IMG/VR virus record: IMGVR_UViG_3300037094_000084
Coordinates: 1-23,332 of that record
Origin: a virus
Strand: one strand, 5' to 3'
Length of the DNA stretch: 23,332 nt
Positions 1 to 7,153 of the stretch are shown one piece after another. A model generated the notes under the pieces. The model saw only the letters and a program-made list of their open reading frames with translations, had not been told where the DNA came from and ran no database searches. A program made the translations under genes and the position numbers. Within the stretch, counting starts at the first letter, position 1; every line of letters starts with the position of its first letter.

Positions 1-285
1 AGCAATCCAATACCAGCAACTTGCCCACTGTGAAATAGCGTTAGGGCAGGCCGGGCAAAATGCCTGAACATTCGTTGAAGCTGCGCCGCACGATGAGGGG
101 CTTAAATTTCCATACCCTACAGAAAAATATAGTGTTGTGGCCGTTGTACTTGCGTATGTTACCGACAGGAAGCCTACCGAATTAAGAACCGGCTGTCCTA
201 CAGGGGATACACCGTTTAAAGAATAAGCGCTGGCCATTGTTGAAAATATTAAAAATAAAAATGAAAAAGAGATTCGTTTTATCAT
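1..285 (-). CDS. exported cysteine-containing protein, C-terminus beyond window edge
   Basis: Reading from an ATG at 285, the frame stays open for 95 codons to the left edge, so the gene is cut by the window. The N-terminus MIKRISFSFLFLIFSTMASA has a short basic start, a long hydrophobic core and a small-residue ASA end, which is a textbook Sec signal peptide with likely cleavage near residue 20. The mature part is Ser/Thr/Gly-rich with four Cys in the last 35 visible residues (SSCGAAS, FCPACPN, ASCWYW), consistent with disulphides outside the cytoplasm. Its ATG overlaps the TGA of the upstream exported gene (ATGA), so translation is probably coupled; I see no strong Shine-Dalgarno of its own. 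I recognise no family. It is the fourth signal-peptide gene in a row. Confidence 0.65.
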   Translation of the reverse strand, partial: MIKRISFSFLFLIFSTMASAYSLNGVSPVGQPVLNSVGFLSVTYASTTATTLYFSVGYGNLSPSSCGAASTNVQAFCPACPNAISQWASCWYWIA

Positions 286-1163
286 TGTGGATTTAACACA
301 GTGCTAGGAAATGAATTTGTTTTAGATAACCAAATAGCGGACCATGTGACAGCCGATGCTCGAACCGGTGGAATAATAACGACAGGCTGATTGCTTTTTG
401 TGTCTGTTACTTGGATTATAACTCCACCACCCGGTTGGAGTTCCCAATTATTGACAATGGTAGTGGAACCCTGAATAACATTTAAAAATCCAATAGATGT
501 TCCGCAATTATTCGCAAGCAAAACACCCTCATTATACCTCCCTACCCCATAGCCGCCCACTGGGGTTGGAATAATATATGGAGTTGGTGTATTGGTGAAT
601 GTAGCGGCAACCGGCGGAATAATAAATCCAGACATGGCAATAGAATTAGAAGTCGGAGTAGGCGTCACAGTAGGCGTCACGGTGGGCGTGTAGGAACTGA
701 TCGGGGTTAATGTCGGTGTATAGGTGTAGCTTGGTGCGATAATAATCGATGCCCCCTCATTCAACCAGACTGCCACCGTGCTAGGACCTATACCGGTGAC
801 ACTCACGCTCCCGGACATTAACTGTGTTGTCGGCACAATCTGCGGGGTAAAATTTCCAACATTAATTGTATTTCCATTAATATTTGTCCACGGCGTAGGC
901 GTCACAGTAGGCGTCACGGTGGGCGTGTAGGAACTGATCGGGGTTGAGGTTATCGTGGGGGTAGGGGTGGGGGTCGGGGTCCATGGTCCCGCACCGATAG
1001 CGAGTGAAACACCGGAATCAGTTACCGGCATCGGGATAGGAACAGTCGGAGCCACACAAGGAACGAGATAACTTTTCCCGAAACTGTCCGTTGAGTAACA
1101 GGGTCCTGAAATCTGCCCAAAAGCCGGTAAAGCAAGTATTAAAAGTAGCAATAAACTTTTCAT
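282..1163 (-). CDS. exported protein with Thr-Pro-rich linkers
   Basis: This 293-residue protein starts with the signal peptide MKSLLLLLILALPAFG, probably cleaved before QISG. The mature protein alternates ordered segments with two low-complexity TPT linkers (about residues 62-91 and 149-172), each containing the same ISSYTPTVTPTVTPTP block. The ordered segments (about 93-145 and 173-293) are rich in Val, Gly, Ser and Asn and look like beta-sandwich or fibre domains; I recognise no family. The start is well supported: GGAGG lies 5 nt before the ATG, and the ATG overlaps the TGA of the preceding gene. The linkers are encoded by a 51-nt exact direct repeat. The protein is probably exported or surface-associated; its function is unknown. 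Confidence 0.75.
   Translation of the reverse strand: MKSLLLLLILALPAFGQISGPCYSTDSFGKSYLVPCVAPTVPIPMPVTDSGVSLAIGAGPWTPTPTPTPTITSTPISSYTPTVTPTVTPTPWTNINGNTINVGNFTPQIVPTTQLMSGSVSVTGIGPSTVAVWLNEGASIIIAPSYTYTPTLTPISSYTPTVTPTVTPTPTSNSIAMSGFIIPPVAATFTNTPTPYIIPTPVGGYGVGRYNEGVLLANNCGTSIGFLNVIQGSTTIVNNWELQPGGGVIIQVTDTKSNQPVVIIPPVRASAVTWSAIWLSKTNSFPSTVLNPQ
658..945. repeat. 51-bp exact direct repeat encoding a TPT linker
   Basis: Positions 658-708 and 895-945 are identical over 51 bp, with starts 237 bp apart. Both lie in the same frame of the exported protein gene and encode the ISSYTPTVTPTVTPTP linker. Perfect nucleotide identity, rather than only amino-acid similarity, indicates recent duplication or gene conversion. 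Confidence 0.9.
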
Positions 1164-1372
1164 TTCACCCTCCGAACAGTCGGCGTCATTGTTGGTTTGC
1201 CTTCCAGTTGAAGAAGACTGTTTTCAACCTTCCACGAAGAAATAGCCCTCACATGGTACATTTTTTCCATCTTGGTCCTCCATTTTGATTTCGGGGTAGG
1301 AGTTGCGGTCTGCCCAAATACCCAATTAAAAACCAAGAAAGCCATAGCCAAAAGCAGGAATAATTTTTTCAT
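1160..1372 (-). CDS. small exported protein
   Basis: This 70-residue protein begins MKKLFLLLAMAFLVFNWVFG, a classic signal peptide with likely cleavage near residue 20, followed by QTATPTP, a short version of the TPT linker found in its neighbours. The remaining 45 residues are basic and unrecognised. The start is firmly supported: a perfect GGAGG sits 7 nt before the ATG, and the gene begins one base after the stop of the preceding exported glycosidase-like gene. Its end overlaps the next gene by ATGA. The C-terminal codons (VRRVK) double as the ribosome-binding site of the next gene. It could be a small lipoprotein-like or secreted factor, but there is no lipobox Cys. Confidence 0.65.
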   Translation of the reverse strand: MKKLFLLLAMAFLVFNWVFGQTATPTPKSKWRTKMEKMYHVRAISSWKVENSLLQLEGKPTMTPTVRRVK

Positions 1373-1373
1373 C

Positions 1374-3572
1374 TCAAAACCTCCACGATTGATTATTAAA
1401 CGGAACGGATTTCACCACTACCGCATGATAACCCGGGACCGTCACGGTGATGTTGTCTACTGTTGGGCCACCATTAACATGGTATGGGTTCAGGTTATAG
1501 AGTGCGTTGTAATAGCCCCACACATCGGTGATAAGCCATGTGTCCACGGGTTGCGCTGGCCTCGGAGGAATAATCTGGCTCATGTTCACGGTCATCGTTG
1601 TTGGTGAAGAAGTGCCGTTTAAAAAAGCAATCGCTCTATTAAGGCTCGGTAACCCTTTGGCTTGATCGATTGGATCATAAAGAATTTTCGAGTAAACGGT
1701 GCATCCTGCCGAGGTCGATGTGACCGGAGTACACATGGAGTTAAGCGGATCGAACCATATTTCATCCAGGGCTGAATTTCGAAGCATATCCAATTGTGTC
1801 ACCGACATCTGAAAGGGCAGGGCATAATTGAATTTCGGAGTTCCCAACATTGCCTTCATCGATGCCACGGCCTCCGATTGCGTGTCGGTGAAAATTCCTT
1901 GGGTTGAATTAGGTGGTCCTCCAATCCATGCGTCGCAGTCGTCGGCGATATGGGATATTCCGGCCCAGGGTTGGAATGCCAAACAGGACGGCAGAGTATT
2001 AAGAAATGAATATACGACTGAATTCCATGTCCCGGTTGAATCCGCTCCTGTTCGCGTGGCATTCCCAAAGACTAATCCGCATGGCCTCTGTAGCTCGTCG
2101 TGGACGAGTATCGCCAAAGGTCTACCACTAGAATTATTGTTTGCGGCATTTATAAAAGTTTCAACTTCAGCATAAGTTGGCCCACCCGGGCCCGTGTCAA
2201 GCATAACCCCATCAACTCCCTGGAGGGCCGCCCAATTCATCAATTCCTGTTCAGCCCCAGTGACACATTCTGGATTCGATGCTATCGTTGCATTTGATGA
2301 AAAATAAAGGCTGAATTTTAAATTTCTGGCATGGCAATAGGAAATGGGGACAGACAAACCTTGAGGATAATTAGTGAAGTTGGCGGCAATAGATACGCCT
2401 GAAACGAACGTCCCGCCTTCGCCCCAAAGATCGTCATCATGAATCCAACTCATACCGTATTTCGGCAAACCAGTCGTGACCATCGAATCAGCAATGGACT
2501 CAATGAATGTTGCGGAATTGGCATAGGTTGGGCTTGTGGCTGGTTCGGTTGATCCCCATGTGCTAATCCTTCCAAAATCCTTTGGGGTATATAGAGCATA
2601 TTTCGAAAGAGGATTCGGCTGATAGGTCGGGGAGGGTAATGGGGTGTAGGTGGCTGTGGGCCCACCTGGGGTTTGTGTTGGCTTAGGAAAGCTCAACCCG
2701 ACATACGGTGGAATAACATTTGCATAAAAGCAAAATGGACCATAGGTAGGGCTGCCGTAGTTATTCCAAGCCAAACTGTAAGTGACTGGCAACGCGAGTG
2801 ATCCATACCCGCCACCAGTAAAATTGTATGCAATCATCGTTGACCCGGAGGAATTATTCAAACACCCGAGGTTAAGCCCGGACGATCCTTGTTCAACCAA
2901 CCAGAACCGCGTGTTTGCCGGAACGGTTAAAACTTGGGAGAGTGGAGCGGATACCCATCCACTAGAACCTACCAAAACATTACCAGTTGCGCCCAGAAGG
3001 TTATTGGGAAGATAAGCGTCACTATAGACGCCCATAGTAATAGTCCCAAGCGCTCCACCCGTCACATAGATGTTCAATTGAGTGATGGACATTGAATAGA
3101 CGGCGGTTTGGGGACACGCCCACAAATAATTTGCACTTACCTGCCCACTGGAAGAAGGCGTTTGGTTTCCGATAACAGATACCCAAACGGGAGTTGGCAC
3201 GAAGGTGAATGTGGGTGTAAAAGTGGATGTAGCCGTATTGGTTGGCGTTGGTGTGAAGGTCCGTGTAAAAGTGGATGTAGTCATATTGGTTGGCGTTGGT
3301 GTGAATGTGGGTGTAAAAGACGGCGTATTCGTATATCCATTCGTCACCGAAAACAAATACCATAACCCACTTTGGTTACTGTAACCGTACTCCGATACCG
3401 GTCCTGAATTTATGATCTGGCAATGTGTCCCGTCAGCCACATTGGTTAGCGCAAGCATGTCCGCATATGTCGTAACTCGGACGGTAGCCTGGGCATATCC
3501 AACCAATAATATGACGAACATCATGCTCATGCAGATTTGGAGTAAAATCCTTTTTAGGTTAGAAATGACCAT
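1374..3572 (-). CDS. exported multidomain protein with alpha-galactosidase (GH27)-like domain
   Basis: The frame is open to 3749, but the ATG at 3572 has AGGAG 7 nt upstream and starts a clear signal peptide (LKRILLQICMSMMFVILLVG, likely cleaved after AQA, residue 29), giving 732 residues. Domains: about 30-75, a small module resembling the preceding fibre protein; 80-128, TPT linkers; 130-288, a beta-sandwich lectin-like region; 290-320, a second Pro/Thr linker; 321-732, a glycoside-hydrolase-like region. The last resembles GH27 melibiases: TP near the start, WIHDDDLW (376-383), GLKFG-like NLKFSLY, GVDGVMLDTG with D459 as candidate nucleophile, ISHIADDCDAW with D544/D545 as candidate acid/base, and a C-terminal beta domain ending ITVTVPGYHAVVVK. 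Family knowledge predicts removal of terminal alpha-galactosyl residues. The assignment is by motif reading only; sequence is divergent, so another TIM-barrel glycosidase is possible. Confidence 0.7.
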   Translation of the reverse strand: MVISNLKRILLQICMSMMFVILLVGYAQATVRVTTYADMLALTNVADGTHCQIINSGPVSEYGYSNQSGLWYLFSVTNGYTNTPSFTPTFTPTPTNMTTSTFTRTFTPTPTNTATSTFTPTFTFVPTPVWVSVIGNQTPSSSGQVSANYLWACPQTAVYSMSITQLNIYVTGGALGTITMGVYSDAYLPNNLLGATGNVLVGSSGWVSAPLSQVLTVPANTRFWLVEQGSSGLNLGCLNNSSGSTMIAYNFTGGGYGSLALPVTYSLAWNNYGSPTYGPFCFYANVIPPYVGLSFPKPTQTPGGPTATYTPLPSPTYQPNPLSKYALYTPKDFGRISTWGSTEPATSPTYANSATFIESIADSMVTTGLPKYGMSWIHDDDLWGEGGTFVSGVSIAANFTNYPQGLSVPISYCHARNLKFSLYFSSNATIASNPECVTGAEQELMNWAALQGVDGVMLDTGPGGPTYAEVETFINAANNNSSGRPLAILVHDELQRPCGLVFGNATRTGADSTGTWNSVVYSFLNTLPSCLAFQPWAGISHIADDCDAWIGGPPNSTQGIFTDTQSEAVASMKAMLGTPKFNYALPFQMSVTQLDMLRNSALDEIWFDPLNSMCTPVTSTSAGCTVYSKILYDPIDQAKGLPSLNRAIAFLNGTSSPTTMTVNMSQIIPPRPAQPVDTWLITDVWGYYNALYNLNPYHVNGGPTVDNITVTVPGYHAVVVKSVPFNNQSWRF
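3204..3322. repeat. 48-bp tandem repeats encoding TPT linker
   Basis: Near-identical units with a 48-bp period (for example the shared ggttggcgttggtgtgaa starting at 3240 and 3288) encode 16-residue TPTPTN-TSTFT-TF units in the exported glycosidase-like gene. Period 48 keeps the frame. This is a protein linker repeat, not a CRISPR array. Confidence 0.8.
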
Positions 3573-3856
3573 GCTCCAGCTCCTGTTCCACCAAGATAGA
3601 CACCGATTTGATTCGTATCCGTAGCGAATCCAAAATCCCCCAACTGGCAGCCAGCCAGGTTTGTGGCCGTCATCAAAACCATCTGAGCGGTAGTGGCCAG
3701 GAACCGTCCTTGGTTTCTCCACAATGAATTTAAAGCATCCCAGCGCCAATGATACCCGGTATCAGCCGTATAAGCCACATCCCCACCTACCAGGCCTGTT
3801 TTTGTCAGTAAGTCCGCATAGCTGGTCGCAGTGTATGTGTAGACTCGCGTTGTCAT
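3554..3856 (-). CDS. small tail-fibre module protein
   Basis: This is a 100-residue protein starting MTTRVYTYTATSYADLL. It has two short motifs of a kind common in phage tail-fibre and spike proteins: GGDVAYTADTGYHWRWD followed by SLWRNQG, and GDFGFATDTNQIGVYLGG. These usually form small beta modules attached to virion fibres. There is no signal peptide. Its ATG overlaps the TGA of the cold-shock gene (ATGA), and its last 19 nt overlap the start of the exported glycosidase-like gene. The first motif recurs in that neighbour after the signal peptide (TTYADMLALT, GLWYLF), suggesting module duplication. It is probably a tail-tip or fibre accessory protein; function inferred from position and motif style. 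Confidence 0.6.
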   Translation of the reverse strand: MTTRVYTYTATSYADLLTKTGLVGGDVAYTADTGYHWRWDALNSLWRNQGRFLATTAQMVLMTATNLAGCQLGDFGFATDTNQIGVYLGGTGAGAWSFLT

Positions 3857-4056
3857 AATTTTCTCACGTTAATGGCCATCCATCCTTTTTCGGTATTTTC
3901 CGGTTCAAACTCCACTTTTTCCCCAGTCTGTAAAACCTTGAATCCATCCATTTGGATGTTTTCAAAGTGGATAAAGAAGTCTTTGCCAGTTCCATCTTCG
4001 GTAATGAAGCCATAGCCTTTATCCTGTCGAAACCACTTGCAAGAACCTGTGGGCAT
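3853..4056 (-). CDS. csp: cold-shock domain protein
   Basis: This 67-residue protein has the usual CspA-family length and both nucleic-acid-binding motifs: RNP1-like KGYGFI (residues 13-18) and RNP2-like DFFIHF (26-31), preceded by CKWFRQD and followed by GEKVEFEPENTEKGWMAINV. Members bind single-stranded RNA or DNA and act as RNA chaperones or antiterminators. The start is supported by AGGA 7 nt before the ATG. It lies between two tail-fibre-type genes, 9 nt after one and overlapping the next by ATGA, so it should be made late with the virion proteins. The family call is secure; why a late tail operon carries it is unknown. Confidence 0.93.
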   Translation of the reverse strand: MPTGSCKWFRQDKGYGFITEDGTGKDFFIHFENIQMDGFKVLQTGEKVEFEPENTEKGWMAINVRKL

Positions 4057-4065
4057 TTAACTATC

Positions 4066-5037
4066 CTATAACAAAGTGTAGTAAAGCCTGTACCACTGTC
4101 CGTTTAATCCCACTAGCTCAAAACAAGAGGCGGCCTCGTTCACGGCGAAGGATGCTACTGCCTCCTCGCCGTCCTGAGAGTAAAAAAATACGGCAGGCGT
4201 AACGTTGGCTCCTGGACCGGAATTAATAAACAATATCCTTTTCCCAGAACCTATTTTCGGAAGGGCCACGTATACCGGACCTGCGCCCCCTCCACTAAAG
4301 CTAGTCGTATAGTATATCCCGCAAGAACCCGGCATGTGGATAGGACTGTCCAAGGAGCCAAGAGGGGCGCTTAGGACCGTATAGGAGTCGGTCTTTGGAA
4401 AAGTGGGGTCGATTTGCTGAAATTTGAGATCATCAATCCAGAAACTACCTGCCACTGCGCTACCCGGAACACCCCCTGTTATTAAAACGCCATAAAAAAC
4501 AGCATCGCTTGGGGGCATTTGGAAAAGGGTGTTGTCCCCATCTGGAGACGCGATACAGCCCTCAGCAAACGTCCAAGTAGATGGATTCCCAGTGGCCTGG
4601 ACCCAAATCACGGATTTCGGCGTAGAACAGGCCGTCCCATCTTTTTTGAACCAAAGGATTTCAATTTTATTAGACATCGTAGGGGCGCTGGATTTGTACC
4701 AAAAAGAAACGTAAAGCCCCTGGCCAGGGTTGTAGGGGATTTCAGTCTGAGATTGAAGGAATCCGCCACCGGCCACTCCACCTGTAGCAAAATAAAATGA
4801 ATTCGTCCCACTGGCAGATGTGCTGTTGTCCACTCCCCCAGTGCCCCCGGGATAGGGTGTGAACTCCCAACCGTCTGGGACAGTCCCGGAGGACACCTGT
4901 TCAAAATTAGAGTTGCCAGGGGAAAGGATGTTTCCAATAACGGAGTTAAGGTATTGAATCCATTGCCGTACAAGGATAGCCCAAGTCAGTCGGGTCGCTG
5001 TTTTTGGTAAAGGATCAACTATGGTTACAGGAGGCAA
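4066..5037 (-). CDS. carbohydrate-binding tail fibre/receptor-binding-type protein
   Basis: This 323-residue protein uses a TTG start (MPPVTIV), with AAAGG about 9 nt upstream. After a short N-terminal helix (about 15-40) comes a region typical of CBM4/9-like beta-sandwich modules: GNSNFEQVSSGTVPDGWEF (about 42-60), then SGTNSFYFATGG, YNPGQGLYVSFWYKSS and a closing SFWIDDLKF near residue 200. Such domains bind polysaccharides. The C-terminal third (about 210-323) is a Gly-rich beta region ending in NGQWYRLYYTLL, a common ending for phage fibre domains. It follows the tail hub gene and has no signal peptide, so it is best read as a virion host-binding protein. Ligand unknown. Confidence 0.68.
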   Translation of the reverse strand: MPPVTIVDPLPKTATRLTWAILVRQWIQYLNSVIGNILSPGNSNFEQVSSGTVPDGWEFTPYPGGTGGVDNSTSASGTNSFYFATGGVAGGGFLQSQTEIPYNPGQGLYVSFWYKSSAPTMSNKIEILWFKKDGTACSTPKSVIWVQATGNPSTWTFAEGCIASPDGDNTLFQMPPSDAVFYGVLITGGVPGSAVAGSFWIDDLKFQQIDPTFPKTDSYTVLSAPLGSLDSPIHMPGSCGIYYTTSFSGGGAGPVYVALPKIGSGKRILFINSGPGANVTPAVFFYSQDGEEAVASFAVNEAASCFELVGLNGQWYRLYYTLL

Positions 5038-5059
5038 TTAGAGAGTCCTTTCAAACCAG

Positions 5060-5101
5060 CTGAAACAAAACGGATACTGGCTAAAACCAAACGGACACCA
5101 G
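5060..5101. repeat. 21-bp imperfect tandem duplication across the hub stop codon
   Basis: Positions 5060-5080 and 5081-5101 match at 16 of 21 bases. The right unit contains the last codons and the TAG stop of the tail hub gene; the left unit lies just after it and would encode a similar VSV-F peptide in the same frame if the stop were read through. Confidence 0.55.
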
Positions 5102-7153
5102 CTCACTATCCGGGTCGGCACTGTCAACAAACCCATTGTCATCAGACCACCATCCACAATTTTGAATGGCCCAGGCCTTAATGGCTGGATCCCAGGCATC
5201 ATTCCAGTCTAGGGAACCTGTCCCATAGCCAGCCAAGTTAGCGAACCTGACCGGTATGCCTTCTTCCCCGGACGTGAACCCGTCCTCCTCAACCCAAAAA
5301 CCCGTTTTGTTGCTGAAGTTATGAAGATTGGATAAAGTGACCTCCACGCCGGTCCCGCCGTAACTGCCCACGTTTGATCCAGCAGAACTGGCCGCAGAGC
5401 CCTTATCCACTTCTACAATTTCAAATATATCATCCAGATTGTGCCTTGCATATTGTATATGAATCTGGTTGGTAGGTAAAAGCAAAAGAGCGGACCAGGG
5501 GAGGTTTATGGTGTATATTCCAGGCTTCTGCCCAAGGAACACCAGATTTCGAGTGGCCCAATACTCCGCATCCTGATCGTTGGACACCCCGATGTTTTGA
5601 GGTCCAACACTTGTGAGGGAGGGTTGGTTTTTTGAATATTGCGTGGCCACTTTATCCACGACCAAGGTTTCCCCCCACTTATCCTGAGTCCTTGTGGCAT
5701 AGTTTATGGTGACTTCACTTTGACATTGGAGGTTCGGCTTTACTTCCGAAAAATCAAGGATGGAAAGATCATCGAATAGTGGCAACCCCTCTCCAGCCAG
5801 GGGGACGAAAACCACATAGTTGAATAGGCCGTTGGCGTCTACAAATAAGTATGATCCAACCACCTGGTTAATTATTTGGGCCACTGCGGCCAGTGTTTGT
5901 GTTGTGTTCAGGAAAAGGGACGGCACCAACATGCTTTGTTCTGTGGCCGGGGTTGTACCGCCAATAACCAGATTTTGTCTGGAGGTGCTGAATGATCCTG
6001 TATTAACTTCCGTTTGACCGCATTGGGCCAGCAGGTCCAACATCATGTCCGAAGCATTGCTCATCCAGGAACCGTCCGCATTCGGCTTCCCATGAAAGTC
6101 CACACTTACAGCAGATTGCCCGTCCCAGCCAGGGAGAAGAAATTCACCGGCAGATAAATACTCCGCTCCAACGGATATCGTGTCCCATGTCGTGGCCGCG
6201 TTGGTCCGAACCTCATCAATGGAAAATATCGCGTGGTCAGCAACTTTAAATCTATTGGTGCCAACATCGATGCAAACAGCAGGAGCCCCATAAATTAATC
6301 CGTAGGCCCAAGGAACAGGGGTTCCAATAGCTGAGTCCTGGGAGTTCATGCCCGGATATAGGTCGGTGGAGTAGATGTTTTGTGGAAAATTTTGAGTAAG
6401 TTGTTGCTTCGTTTCCAAATTGTTCATGATGAACTGCTGGTTCGTTTTTTGCCAGTTGTCGTTGAGCCAGGTGCCGACACGCTCATAGTCAGCGTAGTCC
6501 ATGAACTGACCCAAGGCCGGATTGTCCGCCCCGAGGAGGATAACGGTCTGTCCCCCGTCCCAGTCCAGGTCCGTGTAGGAATCAAAAAACCCATGAAGCG
6601 TTTCGTCCGGGGAATTATCAAAGGTGGTCGTCCCACCGGCTAGTTGACCCACTCCGGAAAAGTCTTGCTCCACACGAAGAGATATTCCGGGGACCGTCAC
6701 TAAGACAGGGTGGTAAAAAATTCCGTTGAATATCTTGTCCCCATGGTCAGCCAGGTAGAAAGTCAACTCCAAAGTAACCGTATTGGCGTCCTGCCTGGGG
6801 TCCGCCCCAGCGGCCAGGTTGATGTAGACATTCACCTGATCCCAATAATACGAGTTGGGCATACCTACAACAGCTTCGGGGCTGTGCACTAAGGTTAGTG
6901 GAGTCTCATTGAAGTTAGCCCCTGTCACAAACGCTTCCCCATCAAAGGGGAAGGGGGTCCAATATACCCAACCTGTTTCAATCGGCCCTAATGTGTCCCC
7001 AGAATCATCCACCAGGAAATTACCGGCATCGTCCAACAATCCACTGGCCAGATCCGTATAGTTCCAAAACTTGACTGTACTTAGCGCGGAGATTTCAACC
7101 AAGTAGACAGATTGGAGGTCTGTGGAATTATAAAGAACAGCCGACAAACTCAC
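5081..7153 (-). CDS. tail hub / tip protein
   Basis: This 690-residue protein follows the distal-tail-like gene, the position of the central hub in siphovirus tails. The GTG start overlaps the upstream TGA (GTGA) with AGGA 6 nt before it. The N-terminal 160 residues are beta-rich (SLSAVLYNSTDLQSVYLVEI, FNETPLTLVHSP). The middle has segments typical of hub proteins that track surface shape: NIYSTDLYPG, GTPVPWAYG (about 280-290) and an IIN..VGSYLFVDANGLFNYV stretch (about 435-455). Many short DDAGN/DDSGD acidic turns occur near both ends. The C-terminus is Trp-rich and ends LVSVWF. I see no peptidase or lysozyme motif. The role is inferred mainly from gene order and style; exact family not identified. 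Confidence 0.65.
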   Translation of the reverse strand: MSLSAVLYNSTDLQSVYLVEISALSTVKFWNYTDLASGLLDDAGNFLVDDSGDTLGPIETGWVYWTPFPFDGEAFVTGANFNETPLTLVHSPEAVVGMPNSYYWDQVNVYINLAAGADPRQDANTVTLELTFYLADHGDKIFNGIFYHPVLVTVPGISLRVEQDFSGVGQLAGGTTTFDNSPDETLHGFFDSYTDLDWDGGQTVILLGADNPALGQFMDYADYERVGTWLNDNWQKTNQQFIMNNLETKQQLTQNFPQNIYSTDLYPGMNSQDSAIGTPVPWAYGLIYGAPAVCIDVGTNRFKVADHAIFSIDEVRTNAATTWDTISVGAEYLSAGEFLLPGWDGQSAVSVDFHGKPNADGSWMSNASDMMLDLLAQCGQTEVNTGSFSTSRQNLVIGGTTPATEQSMLVPSLFLNTTQTLAAVAQIINQVVGSYLFVDANGLFNYVVFVPLAGEGLPLFDDLSILDFSEVKPNLQCQSEVTINYATRTQDKWGETLVVDKVATQYSKNQPSLTSVGPQNIGVSNDQDAEYWATRNLVFLGQKPGIYTINLPWSALLLLPTNQIHIQYARHNLDDIFEIVEVDKGSAASSAGSNVGSYGGTGVEVTLSNLHNFSNKTGFWVEEDGFTSGEEGIPVRFANLAGYGTGSLDWNDAWDPAIKAWAIQNCGWWSDDNGFVDSADPDSELVSVWF

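Noticed and set aside
1272-1607. 111-codon plus-strand frame
   Set aside because: It lies antisense to two exported-protein genes with good starts; product is not protein-like and no ribosome site is seen.
3204-3322. CRISPR-like spaced repeats
   Set aside because: The 48-bp units are contiguous, in frame and encode Thr-Pro linkers; there are no spacers or cas genes.
3022-3363. 113-codon minus-strand frame rich in IHFYTHIHTNANQY
   Set aside because: It is the shifted reading of the 48-bp TPT linker repeats inside the exported glycosidase-like gene; the repeats keep any frame open.
3573-3749. Longer N-terminus for the exported glycosidase-like gene
   Set aside because: The extra 59 residues overlap the fibre gene, have poor composition and bury the signal peptide; the ATG at 3572 has an ideal AGGAG.
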